Translations under genes and position numbers: made by a program
In this document: piece by piece, positions 7,724 through 17,132 of the stretch
How positions within the stretch are numbered: position 1 is the stretch's first letter
Layout: each line of letters starts with the position of its first letter
Source: Kitasatospora phosalacinea
Lineage (GTDB): Bacteria > Actinomycetota > Actinomycetes > Streptomycetales > Streptomycetaceae
DNA: 64,000 bases
Assembly (NCBI RefSeq): GCF_000716545.1
Contig: NZ_JNWZ01000016.1
Location: 1 to 64,000, forward strand
Reading direction: 5' to 3'
The notes under the pieces: generated by a model
Seen by the model: the letters and a program-made list of their open reading frames with translations, nothing else
Told to the model about the DNA's origin: nothing
Database searches by the model: none

Positions 7724-10585
7724 TCAGGCGACGGTGAAGGCGGCGAGCCGGACCGGCCCGCGCAGGGCGACCCGCAGGTCGTGCACGCCGTGCGGCGCAC
7801 CGTCCAGCGCGGCGGTGACGGTCGTCCAGGCGTAGCGGCCGCCGGTCGGCGGGACGGCGAGGGTGGCGAGCACCCGCCCGTCCACCGAGAACTCCAGCTC
7901 GGCGGCGTCCGGGCCGTCCAGCGCGCCGTCCAGCGCGACCTCCGCCGAGACCTCCCTCGATCCCGTCAACTCGACCGTGGAGAAGACGAGTTCGGCATCC
8001 GACCCGGCGGGGGTGACCGCGTCGCCGTCCGTCCGGGTGGCGTCGACCAGGGCGATGCCCCGGTGCGCGTCGAAGTCGGCCGCACCGGTGCGCCGGCCGA
8101 GGACGGCGCGGGGCGCGGGGGCCGGGCCCTCGACGGTGACCTGCGCGGTGGCGCGGACGTCCTCCGCGGAGGCGGCGGCGAGCAGTTGGTAGCTGCCCGG
8201 GTCGACGGTGAACGTGCCGGTGGCGACGTCCCAGTGGGCCAGGTGCGCGGCGACCGGGAGGTCGAAGACCAGGCGGCGGCTCTGGCCGGGCGCCAGGGTG
8301 ACCTTCCGGAAGTCGGCCAGCCGGCGGCGCGGCGCCTGGTAGCGGGCCTCCAGCGGGCGCACGTACAGCTGCACCACCTCGGTGCCGCCGCGGGTGCCGG
8401 TGTTGCTGACCGTCAGCGCGGCCCGCACCGTGCCGTCCTGGCCGAGGACGCCCTCCTCGACCTCCAACCCGCCGTACCGGAAGGTGCCGTAGGACAGGCC
8501 GTGGCCGAACGGGTAGCGCGCCGGGGCCTGGTGGTACTGGTAGGTCCAACCGGCCTGGATGATGTCGTAGTCGAGCGGGTGCGGCAGCTCGTCGTCGCCC
8601 CGGTACCAGGTCTGCGGGAGGCGGCCGGCGGGGTCGGCGTCGCCGAACAGGACGTCGGCGAGGGCGTGGCCGGTCTCCTGGCCGCCGTGCGAGGTCCACA
8701 GGACGGCGGGCAGGTGCTCGTCGGCCCAGTCCACCGCGTACGGGTAGCTGCTCATCACGATCAGCGCGGTCTCCGGGCGGACGGCGGCGACCGCCTTGAG
8801 CAGCTCCTCCTGGGCGGGCGGCAGGGCCAGGCCCTGGCGGTCCAGCGTCTCGCGGCCGTGGATCAGCGGGTGGTTGCCGAGCACCACCACGGCGAGGTCG
8901 GCGTCGGCGGCCGCGGCGACGGCCTCCGCCCGTCCGTCGCGCAGCAGTTCGCGGGTGAAGCGCTCGGCGCCGGCGGCGTCCTCGGCGGTGACCTTGACGG
9001 CGCCGTCGGCGCCGGCGGCCGCGTACCTGCCGGTGAGCACGGACTGCAGCAGCAGCGCCCCGCCGTCGGCCTCGACCAGGCGGAAGGTCTCGTGCACGTC
9101 CCAGCTCTTGATCACGGCCTGGTCGGCGACCAGCGAACCGTCCTCCTTGACGGAGAGGAACCCGCCGCTGTCGACGGCGCGCAGGGTGAGCACGCCCAGG
9201 CCCCAGTCGCCGAGGTCGAAGGCGGTGCCGTTCAGCGGCTCGCCGCTGGTCGCGGCCCGCAGCAGAATCCGGTCGAGGCCCTCGTGGACGGCCAACTCGC
9301 CGCCGGCGGGAACGAGTCGGGCGCGCAGGCCGTCGGCGACGGTGACCGCGTAGGGCAGCGTGCCGGAGTACCAGTCCTCGAACAGGGCGTCGCCGTGCGG
9401 GCCGATCACGGCGATCTTCTTCGTCGGGTCGGTGAGCGGCAGCAGGCCGGTGTTCTTCAGCAGGACGGTCGACTCGGCGGCGGCCCGGCGGGCCAGCGCC
9501 CGGTGCGGGGCGCTGTCGACGACCTCGGCGCCGATCTTCGCGTACGGGTCCAGCTCGGGATCGAACTCGCCCATCCGGAAGCGGAGTTCGAACTGTCGGC
9601 GGACCGCCAGGTCGACGTCCTCCTGGTCGATCAGACCGCGCTCCAGGGCTTCGCGGAGCCGGCCGATGACGGTCTCGCTGTCCTCGCCGTGGTCGGTGAA
9701 GGAGTCGATGCCGGCCTTCAGCGCGGCGGCGTGGCCCTCGGCGTGGTCGTCGAAGTAGTGCTCGGGGTCGACCAGGTTGGAGGGGGCCTCGGCGTCGGAG
9801 ACCACGAACAGCTCGCGGCCGGTCGGCTCGGCCCAGCGGCGCAGTTCGGCCTCCAGCAGCGGGGAGACGTGGCAGGGACGGCCGTTGACCAGGTTGTACG
9901 CGGCCATCACGCCGGTCGCGGCGCCGGAGGCGATCGCGGGCTTGAAGGCGGCCAGGTCGTACTCGTGCAGGACGCGCGGGCGCACCCCGGAGGAGGTGGT
10001 GCAGCGGTCGTCCTCGTTGTTGTAGGCGAGGAAGTGCTTGAGCACCGGGGCGGCCCGCAGGTAGGTCGGGTGGTCGCCGGCCAGGCCGCGGCAGAACGCC
10101 TCGCCGAGGCGGGCGGTGTGCACCGGGTCCTCGGAGTAGCCCTCCTCGTTGCGGCCCCAGCGCGGGTCGCGCAGCAGGTTCAGCACCGGCGCCCAGGCCT
10201 GCAGGCTGTTGGGGCCCCGGTCGGGCGCGATGGCCGCCGGGCGGTGGTGGTGGAAGGCCCGCAGCTCGGTCGAGACCGCCTCGGCGACCTCGCGGACCAA
10301 CTCCTCGTCCCAGCTGGCGCCGAGGCCGACGGCCTGCGGGAACGCGGTGGCCACGCCCAGCCAGGAGACGCCGTGCAGGGCCTCCGCGCCGGTGCGGAAG
10401 GCGCCGATGCCCAGGCGGGGCACGGCGGGGGCGTACTGGTGGAGCATCGAGAGGCGCTCGGCGGGGGAGAGCCTGGAGAGCAGGTCATCGACGCGCTTGT
10501 CCAGCGGAAGCGCGGAGTCGTGGAACGGGTACCGCTCGGCCGGGGTCGCGGCGGCGGACGGGGACGGGGAACTCAACAGGCTCAC
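7724..10585 (-). CDS. Glycoside hydrolase family 3 beta-glucosidase/beta-xylosidase
   Basis: A 953-aa exo-beta-glycosidase. The GH3 N-terminal barrel shows DRGPNSLQAWAPVLNLLRDPRWGRNEEGYSEDP, VLKHFLAYNN and the nucleophile motif VVSDAEAPSN (Asp264). The C-terminal domain carries an inserted beta-trefoil/fascin-like segment (LSVKEDGSLV), then a fibronectin-III-like domain and a C-terminal CBM6-like beta-sandwich, which explains the length. No signal peptide, so cytoplasmic. GTG at 10585 is preferred because upstream codons cover the -35 box TTGACA (10652-10657 on the minus strand). Its gene is divergent from the importer genes, so it probably releases glucose or xylose from the imported oligosaccharide. 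Confidence 0.87.
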   Translation of the reverse strand: MSLLSSPSPSAAATPAERYPFHDSALPLDKRVDDLLSRLSPAERLSMLHQYAPAVPRLGIGAFRTGAEALHGVSWLGVATAFPQAVGLGASWDEELVREVAEAVSTELRAFHHHRPAAIAPDRGPNSLQAWAPVLNLLRDPRWGRNEEGYSEDPVHTARLGEAFCRGLAGDHPTYLRAAPVLKHFLAYNNEDDRCTTSSGVRPRVLHEYDLAAFKPAIASGAATGVMAAYNLVNGRPCHVSPLLEAELRRWAEPTGRELFVVSDAEAPSNLVDPEHYFDDHAEGHAAALKAGIDSFTDHGEDSETVIGRLREALERGLIDQEDVDLAVRRQFELRFRMGEFDPELDPYAKIGAEVVDSAPHRALARRAAAESTVLLKNTGLLPLTDPTKKIAVIGPHGDALFEDWYSGTLPYAVTVADGLRARLVPAGGELAVHEGLDRILLRAATSGEPLNGTAFDLGDWGLGVLTLRAVDSGGFLSVKEDGSLVADQAVIKSWDVHETFRLVEADGGALLLQSVLTGRYAAAGADGAVKVTAEDAAGAERFTRELLRDGRAEAVAAAADADLAVVVLGNHPLIHGRETLDRQGLALPPAQEELLKAVAAVRPETALIVMSSYPYAVDWADEHLPAVLWTSHGGQETGHALADVLFGDADPAGRLPQTWYRGDDELPHPLDYDIIQAGWTYQYHQAPARYPFGHGLSYGTFRYGGLEVEEGVLGQDGTVRAALTVSNTGTRGGTEVVQLYVRPLEARYQAPRRRLADFRKVTLAPGQSRRLVFDLPVAAHLAHWDVATGTFTVDPGSYQLLAAASAEDVRATAQVTVEGPAPAPRAVLGRRTGAADFDAHRGIALVDATRTDGDAVTPAGSDAELVFSTVELTGSREVSAEVALDGALDGPDAAELEFSVDGRVLATLAVPPTGGRYAWTTVTAALDGAPHGVHDLRVALRGPVRLAAFTVA

Positions 10586-10651
10586 CCCAGGGTGATCGTG
10601 CGGTGCGGTCGGTCGTCGAAGCGAATCGACGCTGACACGAAGCATCACCCC

Positions 10652-10657
10652 TGTCAA
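10652..10657 (-). promoter_or_regulatory. -35 box for the GH3-GH31 operon
   Basis: A perfect TTGACA on the minus strand, 67 bp before the chosen GTG start. The -10 is not obvious (CAGCGT at 17-bp spacing). The element TCGAAGCGAATCGA at 10617-10630 lies near the expected start site and weakly resembles the LacI-type operator downstream. Confidence 0.4.
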
Positions 10658-10696
10658 CTCCCAGTAGCAACGCGGAAAATGAATTTGTCCGGGCAC

Positions 10697-10725
10697 TTGT
10701 CTAACCGGAAACACGCCGTTAGTGT
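10697..10725 (+). promoter_or_regulatory. Promoter of the sugar ABC importer operon
   Basis: TTGTCT (10697-10702) and TAGTGT (10720-10725) are separated by exactly 17 bp, a good vegetative-type promoter. The predicted start is near 10732, immediately before the tandem operator repeats. Confidence 0.5.
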
Positions 10726-10735
10726 CGCCGCAACA

Positions 10736-10767
10736 TCAAGCGCTTCGACAGTCAAGCGCTTCGACAG
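10736..10767 (+). promoter_or_regulatory. Tandem LacI-type operators
   Basis: TCAAGCGCTTCGACAG occurs twice head to tail with no gap (10736-10751, 10752-10767). Each contains the perfect AAGCGCTT core of an 11/13-symmetric palindrome. A central CG with A/G-rich half sites is typical of LacI-family operators. Position just after the expected transcription start and 38 bp before the lipoprotein ATG fits roadblock repression by the LacI gene at 14577. Confidence 0.68.
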
Positions 10768-10804
10768 CGCCCAGTGCAGGGCGCCGCGGAAGGGCCTCCC
10801 CACC

Positions 10805-12487
10805 ATGAGAACCGAGCTGAACCGCAGATCCTTCGTCACCGCTGCCGTCTCCGTCGCCGGAGCAGCGGTGATGACCCCCCTGCTGGCCGCCTGCGGGGGC
10901 GGCGGCTCGAAGCACAAGACCGGCGCGAACTCCGCCGAGGGCGTCAAGTCGGCCCTGCCGGCCTTCGCCGCCAGTACCTCAGTGGCCGCGGACATCCCCT
11001 CGGTCCCCGGCCCGGACGGCGCGATGACCGACCCGGCCTTCCTGACCTACCCGGCCAACCCGGTCGCCACCGTCACCGGTGTGCCGGGCAAGGGCGGCAG
11101 CTACACCGCCGTCACCCCGCTCTGGGGCACCGTCCCGCCCGCGGACAACTCCTTCTACGCCGCGATGAACAAGGCCCTCGGCATCACGATGGAGATGAAG
11201 CCGGCCGACGGCAACAACTACAACACCATCATCCCCACCATGACCGCGGCCAAGAAGCTGCCGGACTGGATCCAGCTCCCCACCTGGTGGAACTCGAACT
11301 TCAACGTCGGCGAGCTCGCCGCCAGCCAGTTCGCCGACCTCACCCCCCACCTGGCCGGCGACAACATCAAGAAGTACCCGAACCTGGCCGCCATCCCCAC
11401 CGGTGCCTGGCAGGCCGGCATCTGGGGCGACAAGCTCTACGGCATCCCCTCCTTCTCCACCGGCTTCTCCATCGCCGGCACCACCTTCTACCGCCGTGAC
11501 CTCCTGGAGGCCAGGGGCATCACCGCGGACCAGGTCAAGACCCTCGACGACCTGATGAACCTGGGCAAGGAGCTCACCGACGAGAAGTCCGGCACCTGGG
11601 CCTTCGACGACGTGTGGACCTACCTCTTCCCGTTCTTCGGCCTCCCCAACAAGTGGAAGCTCGCCGACGGCAAGCTGGTCCACAAGTACGAGATGCCGGA
11701 GTTCCTGGAAGCCCTCGACTGGCACTACAAGCTCGCCACCGCCGGCTACCTGCACCCCGACGCCATCGCCGGCAACAACGCCGACGCCAACACCCGCTTC
11801 TACGCCGGCAAGACCCTGATCCAGGGCGGCGGCCCCGGCGTCTGGAACCTCGCCGACCACCTGTCCGGCACCGCCGCCACCCCCGGCTTCCGCCGCGGCT
11901 CGTTCGACTTCCTCACCGCGAAGGCCGGCGCCACGCCCTCGCTGTTCATGGGCTCCTCCACCAACATGATGAGCTACCTCAACGCGAAGCTGAAGCCCGA
12001 GCAGATCGAGGAACTGCTCGCCGTCGCCAACTACCTGGCCGCGCCGTACGGCAGCGCCGAGTACACGATGGTCAACTTCGGCGTCGAGGGCACCCACTAC
12101 ACCCGGGTCAACGGCGTGCCCACCGCCAACGACGAGGGCAAGAAGGACGTCCAGGCGCAGACCTACCCCTTCCTGGCCACCGCCTCCTCGGTGATCTCCA
12201 ACCCCGGCGCCGACCAGGTCACCAAGGACATCGCCGCCTTCCAGGCCGCCAACGTCAAGTACCTCTACAAGCCGCTGTTCTGGAACATGAACATCTCGAT
12301 GCCGCAGAACATCGCGACCGTCGACACCGCGCAGGCCGTCGAGGACACCGTCAAGGACTGCTACCACGGCAAGAAGAAGGTGTCCGACGTCCAGGCGGCC
12401 ATCTCCACCTGGAAGTCCAACGGCGGTGACCGCCTCAAGCAGTGGATGACCGACAACGTCCTGAGCAAGTACGGAACGGGTCAGTGA
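10805..12487 (+). CDS. Oligosaccharide ABC transporter substrate-binding lipoprotein
   Basis: A 560-aa extracellular solute-binding protein. The signal peptide has RRSF (twin-arginine-like), a hydrophobic core and the lipobox LLAAC with Cys29 as the lipidated residue. A Gly/Ser linker precedes the family 1 (LipO/YtcQ-like) binding fold, with aromatic-rich segments such as IQLPTWWNSNF and LFPFFGLPNKW that would stack on sugars. It is the first gene of an importer with two permeases (4-bp overlaps). No ATPase is encoded here, so the shared MsiK-type ATPase is presumed. Expected ligand is the hemicellulose oligosaccharide attacked by the flanking enzymes. Confidence 0.9.
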   Translation: MRTELNRRSFVTAAVSVAGAAVMTPLLAACGGGGSKHKTGANSAEGVKSALPAFAASTSVAADIPSVPGPDGAMTDPAFLTYPANPVATVTGVPGKGGSYTAVTPLWGTVPPADNSFYAAMNKALGITMEMKPADGNNYNTIIPTMTAAKKLPDWIQLPTWWNSNFNVGELAASQFADLTPHLAGDNIKKYPNLAAIPTGAWQAGIWGDKLYGIPSFSTGFSIAGTTFYRRDLLEARGITADQVKTLDDLMNLGKELTDEKSGTWAFDDVWTYLFPFFGLPNKWKLADGKLVHKYEMPEFLEALDWHYKLATAGYLHPDAIAGNNADANTRFYAGKTLIQGGGPGVWNLADHLSGTAATPGFRRGSFDFLTAKAGATPSLFMGSSTNMMSYLNAKLKPEQIEELLAVANYLAAPYGSAEYTMVNFGVEGTHYTRVNGVPTANDEGKKDVQAQTYPFLATASSVISNPGADQVTKDIAAFQAANVKYLYKPLFWNMNISMPQNIATVDTAQAVEDTVKDCYHGKKKVSDVQAAISTWKSNGGDRLKQWMTDNVLSKYGTGQ

Positions 12488-13479
12488 GCACGGCGCGATC
12501 GGAGCGGGGCAAGAGCACCACCGGCGAGGACGCCGCCGGCCGGAGGACCACCGGCAGGAACGGCACCGTCCGGCTCAACTGGCGGACGAGGCTGCGGCGC
12601 GACCGGACGCTGCTGCTGATGACCGTCCCCGCCGTGGTCCTGCTGCTGGTCTTCAACTACGCGCCGCTGTTCGGCCTGGTCACCGCGTTCCAGTACTACG
12701 ACCCGCTGGTCGGCGTGCGCGACAGCGAATGGGCCGGCCTCGCGCAGTTCCAGCAGCTGTTCCACGACCCGCTGTTCTGGGGGGCGCTGAAGAACACCCT
12801 CTGGCTCAGCCTGGTCCAGCTGGTGCTGTTCTTCCCCGTTCCGATCGCGCTGGCCCTGCTGCTCAACACGGTGCTCAGCGAACGGCTGCGCAACTTCATC
12901 CAGTCCGTGGTCTACCTGCCGCACTTCTTCTCCTGGGTGCTGGCCATCACGATCTTCCAGCAGATGCTCGGCGGCGCCGGGATCCTCAACCACTTCCTGC
13001 GGCAGAACGACATGGCGCCCTGGGACATCACCACCAACCCGCACACCTTCGCGCTCCTGGTCACCTCGCAGGCGATCTGGAAGGAGGCGGGCTGGGGCAT
13101 CATCGTCTTCCTCGCCGCGCTGGCCGCGATCAGCACCGAGCTGTACGAGGCGGCCGCGGCCGACGGCGCCGGGCGCTGGCGCCGGATGTGGCACATCACC
13201 CTGCCCGGGCTGCGCGGCGTGATCGTGCTGATGCTGGTGCTGCGCCTGGGCAACGCGCTGACCGTGGGCTTCGAGCAGTTCCTGATCCAGCGCGAGGCGG
13301 TCGGCCACGAATCGGCCGACGTGCTCGACACCTTCTCCTTCTACTACGGCATCGCCACCGGCAACTACAGCTTCGGCGCCGCGGCCGGCCTCTTCAAGAG
13401 CGTCATCTCGCTGCTGCTGATCTGGGGCGCCAACAAGCTGGCGCACGCCTTCGGCGAGGACGGGTTGTACCGCAGATGA
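12484..13479 (+). CDS. Sugar ABC transporter permease (LplB type)
   Basis: A 331-aa inner-membrane protein with six predicted helices. The first begins LLLMTVPAVVLLLVFNYAPL. The EAA-loop coupling motif is EAAAADGAGRWRRMWHITLP. The GTG start overlaps the stop of the binding protein as GTGA, which decides it over an upstream ATG. It forms the translocation pore with the next gene product. Confidence 0.92.
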   Translation: MSTARSERGKSTTGEDAAGRRTTGRNGTVRLNWRTRLRRDRTLLLMTVPAVVLLLVFNYAPLFGLVTAFQYYDPLVGVRDSEWAGLAQFQQLFHDPLFWGALKNTLWLSLVQLVLFFPVPIALALLLNTVLSERLRNFIQSVVYLPHFFSWVLAITIFQQMLGGAGILNHFLRQNDMAPWDITTNPHTFALLVTSQAIWKEAGWGIIVFLAALAAISTELYEAAAADGAGRWRRMWHITLPGLRGVIVLMLVLRLGNALTVGFEQFLIQREAVGHESADVLDTFSFYYGIATGNYSFGAAAGLFKSVISLLLIWGANKLAHAFGEDGLYRR

Positions 13480-14471
13480 GCCAGACACCCACCACCGTCC
13501 GCGAGGGCGCCGCCCAGCCGGCGCCCGCCGCCCCCGCGCCCCGCCCGGCCCGGACCGGCCGCCCCCGCGCCCGGGCCGGGCGGGCCCCCTGGGAGGAGCC
13601 GCCCACCGTCATCGGCCAGGGCGCCAAGGGCATCACCCTGGCCGGCGTGATCGCCGCCGTCGCCGTGCCGCTCTGGATCATCGGACTGACCAGCGTCTCC
13701 ACCCCCGGCGCCGTCAACCGGGCCGGCGGGCTGGTGATCTGGCCCGACGGCGTCACCTTCGACGCCTACCGGCAGATGCTCGGCGACGGTACCGTCCGCA
13801 CCGCGCTGATGGTCAGCTTCGCCATCACCGTCGTCGGCACCGTCGTCTCCATGGTGGTCTCGGTGATGGCCGCCTACGGACTGTCCCGCTCGGAGTCCTT
13901 CGCGCACCGCCCGATCCTGACCCTGCTGATCGTCACCATGTTCGTCAGCGGCGGCCTGATCCCGACCTTCCTGGTCGTCACCGGCCTCGGCGGCTACGAC
14001 CAGTGGTGGTCGCTGATCCTGCCCAGCGCCGTGTCGGTGTTCAACATCCTGGTGCTGCGCTCGTTCTACTCCACCACCTCCGCCGACCTGATCGACGCCG
14101 CCCGGATCGACGGCGCCGGCGACTGGCGGATCCTGTGGTCCGTGGTGCTGCCCACCTCGCGGGCCGTCACCGCGGTGATCGCGCTGTTCTACGCGGTCGG
14201 CTACTGGAACTCCTTCTTCAACGTGATGCTCTACATGCCGACCTCGGCCGAGAAGTGGCCACTGCAGTACGTGCTGCTGACCTACGTCAACCGCGGCAAC
14301 GGCCTGCCCGGATCGGTCAACTCCGGCTTCGGCGCCGCCAACGCGCAGACCGCGCCGCTCACCCTCCAGATGGCCGTCGTGGTCCTCACCCTGGTGCCGC
14401 TGCTGCTGGTCTACCCGTTCATGCAGAAGCACTTCCGCACCGGCGTCCTCACCGGCGCCATCAAGGGCTGA
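13476..14471 (+). CDS. Sugar ABC transporter permease (LplC/YtcP type)
   Basis: A 331-aa MalG-like permease. A Pro/Ala/Arg-rich cytoplasmic N-terminus (about 45 residues) precedes six helices. The EAA motif is DAARIDGAGDWRILWSVVLP, and PFMQKHFRTGVLTGAIKG is the typical C-terminus. The ATG overlaps the previous stop (ATGA). It is the partner of the LplB-type permease. Confidence 0.92.
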   Translation: MSQTPTTVREGAAQPAPAAPAPRPARTGRPRARAGRAPWEEPPTVIGQGAKGITLAGVIAAVAVPLWIIGLTSVSTPGAVNRAGGLVIWPDGVTFDAYRQMLGDGTVRTALMVSFAITVVGTVVSMVVSVMAAYGLSRSESFAHRPILTLLIVTMFVSGGLIPTFLVVTGLGGYDQWWSLILPSAVSVFNILVLRSFYSTTSADLIDAARIDGAGDWRILWSVVLPTSRAVTAVIALFYAVGYWNSFFNVMLYMPTSAEKWPLQYVLLTYVNRGNGLPGSVNSGFGAANAQTAPLTLQMAVVVLTLVPLLLVYPFMQKHFRTGVLTGAIKG

Positions 14472-14576
14472 ACCGGACCCGGCCAGGCGGGCGGGAACCG
14501 CGTACGACCCGGCGTCAGTAACCTGGCGCCACAGGGGCCGCAGACCCCCACGACCAGGAAAGCAGGAACCCCACCC

Positions 14577-15623
14577 ATGGTGACACTCGCCGACGTGGCC
14601 CGGCACGCGGGCGTCTCGCCCAGCACCGTCAGCTACGTGCTCAGCGGCAAGCGCTCGATCTCGGAGGCCACCCGCCGCCGGGTCCAGCACGCCGTCGAGG
14701 AACTCGGCTACCACCCCAACGCCGGCGCCCGCGCGCTCGCCGGACGGCGCTCCCACATCATCGCCCTCGTCGTGCCGCTGCGCACCGACGTGTACGTGCC
14801 GATCATGATGGAGATCGCCGTCTCGGTCACCATGGCGGCCCGCCAGCACGGCTACGACGTGCTGCTGATCACCAACGACGAAGGCCCCGACGGCGTCCGC
14901 CGGGTCGCCGCCAGCGGCCTGGCGGACGGGGTCATCCTGATGGACGTCGAACTCGACGACGAGCGCATCCCCGTCCTGCGCGAACAGGGCATCCAGGCCT
15001 CGACGATCGGCCTGCCCGCCGACAGCTCCGGCCTGTCCTGCGTCGACCACGACTTCGCCGCGGCCGGCGCCCTGTGCGCCGACCACCTCGCCGACCTGGG
15101 CCACCGGGAGGTCGCCTTCATCGGCTACGCACCCGCCGTCTACCACCGCCACGCCGGCTACGCCGAACGCACCCTGACCGGATTCCGGGAGCGCGCCCTC
15201 GAACGCGGCCTGAGATTCCTCCACCGCCCCTGCGAAGGCACCTACGAATCCACGGCCGGCACCCTGGCCCGGATCATCGCCGACCGCCCGGACACCACCG
15301 GCTTCGTCGTCCAGAACGAGAACGCCATCGGCCCGCTGCTGCAACTGCTGCCCACCAGCGGACGCACCGTCCCCGAGGACGCCTCGGTGGTCGCGCTCTG
15401 CCCCGAACAGCTCGCCGAGCAGTACGCCCCCGGCCTCACCGCCGTCACCGGACCCGCCCAGGAACTCGGCCGGGTCGCCGTCGACCAGGTGATGCGCCGG
15501 ATCGCTGCCGCCGAACGCGGCACCGACCCCGAGGACGAGATCGTCCTGCTCACCCCCGTCCTCACCCCCCGGCAGAGCAGCGGACCGCTGCTCACCCCCG
15601 TCCCGCCCGCCCGCAGGAGGTAG
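14577..15623 (+). CDS. LacI-family transcriptional regulator
   Basis: A 348-aa repressor. The N-terminal headpiece TLADVARHAGVSPSTVSYVL with SGKRSISEATRRRV is a standard LacI helix-turn-helix and hinge. Residues about 60-340 form a periplasmic-binding-like sensor (IIALVVPLRTDVYVPIMMEI). It sits 105 bp after the permeases and 6 bp before the GH43 gene, so it likely co-regulates both sides of the locus. The AAGCGCTT tandem sites at 10736-10767 are the best operator candidates. The inducer is probably a sugar released by the pathway. Confidence 0.92.
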   Translation: MVTLADVARHAGVSPSTVSYVLSGKRSISEATRRRVQHAVEELGYHPNAGARALAGRRSHIIALVVPLRTDVYVPIMMEIAVSVTMAARQHGYDVLLITNDEGPDGVRRVAASGLADGVILMDVELDDERIPVLREQGIQASTIGLPADSSGLSCVDHDFAAAGALCADHLADLGHREVAFIGYAPAVYHRHAGYAERTLTGFRERALERGLRFLHRPCEGTYESTAGTLARIIADRPDTTGFVVQNENAIGPLLQLLPTSGRTVPEDASVVALCPEQLAEQYAPGLTAVTGPAQELGRVAVDQVMRRIAAAERGTDPEDEIVLLTPVLTPRQSSGPLLTPVPPARRR

Positions 15624-15629
15624 CGTCCC

Positions 15630-17114
15630 GTGACGGCCACCGACCCGGCGACCGGCCCGGCCACCAACCCGGTGGTCGCCGGCTTCCACCCCGACCCGAG
15701 CGTCTGCCGGGTCGGCGAGGACTACTACCTCGCCTGCTCCAGCTTCGAGTACCACCCGGGCGTGCCGATCCTGCACAGCCGCGACCTGGTCCACTGGCGG
15801 CAGGTCGGCAACGCCCTCGCCGACCTGCCGCTGCCGGCCGGCACCCCCTCCTCCGGCGGCGTCTACGCCCCCACCCTGCGCCACCACGACGGCCGGTTCC
15901 ACCTGATCACCACCGAGGTCGGCACCGGCAACCTGCTGGTCACCGCCGAGGACCCGGCCGGCCCGTGGTCCGCGCCCGTCCGGCTGCCCGACGTCCCCGG
16001 CATCGACCCCGACCTGGCCTGGGACGAGGACGGCGCCTGCTGGTGCACCGTCGCCGGCGTCGCCCAGCTGCGGATCGACCCGGCCTCCGGCAAGGCCCTG
16101 GAGGCCCCCCGCCCGCTGTGGTCCGGCACCCGGCAGGCCCCGGAGGCGCCGCACCTGTACCGGATCGGCGACTGGTGGTACCTGATGATCGCCGAGGGCG
16201 GCACCGAACGCGCCCACAGCGTCTCCGTCGCCCGCTCCCGCCGCCCCGACGGCCCCTTCGAGCCCTGCCCGGACAACCCGCTGCTCACCCACGCCGGCCG
16301 CCACAGCCCGATCCAAAACACCGGCCACGCCGACCTGGTCCAGGGCCCCGACGGCAGTTGGTGGGCGCTGCTGCTCGGCGTCCGCCCCCGCGGCGGCACC
16401 CCCGGCTGGCACCCGCTCGGCCGCGAGACCTACCTGACCCCGGTGACCTGGGTCGACGACTGGCCCGTCATCGGCGAGGTGCCCGTCGAACTACCGTCAC
16501 TGCCCTGGGAGCCGCACCCCTGGCCGGCCGAGCCGACCCGCGAGGACTTCGACGGCCCGCTGCCCCCGCAGTGGCTCTCCGTCCGCGACCGGCCCGCCGC
16601 CCACGTCACCACCGGCCGGCGCCCCGGCTGGCTCACCCTGCAGGCCCGCGGCGGCCACTTCGACGGCACCTTCACCGGCCGCCGCCAGCAGCACCACGCC
16701 GTCCGGGCCCGCGCCCGCCTCGACGCCGCCACCGGCACCGGCGGCCTCGCCGTCCGCCTCGACGACGAGCACGCCTACACCGTCGAGGCCGACGGCCGCC
16801 GCGTCCGAGTCGTCTCCCACCTCGGCGGACAGGTCACCGTCGTCGCCGAACGCGAACTCCCGCACCACGACGTGGTGCTGCGCGTCGAGACCGCCCCCGC
16901 CGCCCCGCGCGGCCCGCGCACCGGCCCCGACGCCCTCACCCTCGGCCACGAGCGGCCCGACGGCACCTTCACCGCGCTCGCCACCCTCGACGGCCGCTAC
17001 CTCACCACCGAGGTCGCCGGCGGCTTCACCGGCCGCGTCATCGGCCTCTACGCCGCCGAAGGCACCGCGCACTTCGACTGGTTCGAACTCCGACCCCTCA
17101 GCCAGGGCGACTGA
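15630..17114 (+). CDS. Glycoside hydrolase family 43 (beta-xylosidase/alpha-L-arabinofuranosidase)
   Basis: A 494-aa enzyme. The five-bladed propeller starts with NPVVAGFHPDPSVCRVGEDYYL (catalytic base Asp in HPDPS), then GIDPDLAWDEDG (pKa-modulating Asp) and the general acid Glu in APEAPHLYR. The C-terminal half (about 300-494) is the beta-sandwich common in GH43_11/12 xylosidases (FDGPLPPQW). No signal peptide. AGGAGG lies 8 nt before the GTG start. In a xyloglucan pathway it could remove arabinose decorations or act on xylo-oligosaccharides; sequence alone does not choose. Confidence 0.88.
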   Translation: MTATDPATGPATNPVVAGFHPDPSVCRVGEDYYLACSSFEYHPGVPILHSRDLVHWRQVGNALADLPLPAGTPSSGGVYAPTLRHHDGRFHLITTEVGTGNLLVTAEDPAGPWSAPVRLPDVPGIDPDLAWDEDGACWCTVAGVAQLRIDPASGKALEAPRPLWSGTRQAPEAPHLYRIGDWWYLMIAEGGTERAHSVSVARSRRPDGPFEPCPDNPLLTHAGRHSPIQNTGHADLVQGPDGSWWALLLGVRPRGGTPGWHPLGRETYLTPVTWVDDWPVIGEVPVELPSLPWEPHPWPAEPTREDFDGPLPPQWLSVRDRPAAHVTTGRRPGWLTLQARGGHFDGTFTGRRQQHHAVRARARLDAATGTGGLAVRLDDEHAYTVEADGRRVRVVSHLGGQVTVVAERELPHHDVVLRVETAPAAPRGPRTGPDALTLGHERPDGTFTALATLDGRYLTTEVAGGFTGRVIGLYAAEGTAHFDWFELRPLSQGD

Positions 17115-17132
17115 ACGGACAGGAACACCCCC

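Noticed and set aside
10617..10630. TCGAAGCGAATCGA near the GH3 start as a third LacI operator
   Set aside because: Only one half matches the AAGCG core and the symmetry is poor; kept only as a remark in the promoter entry.
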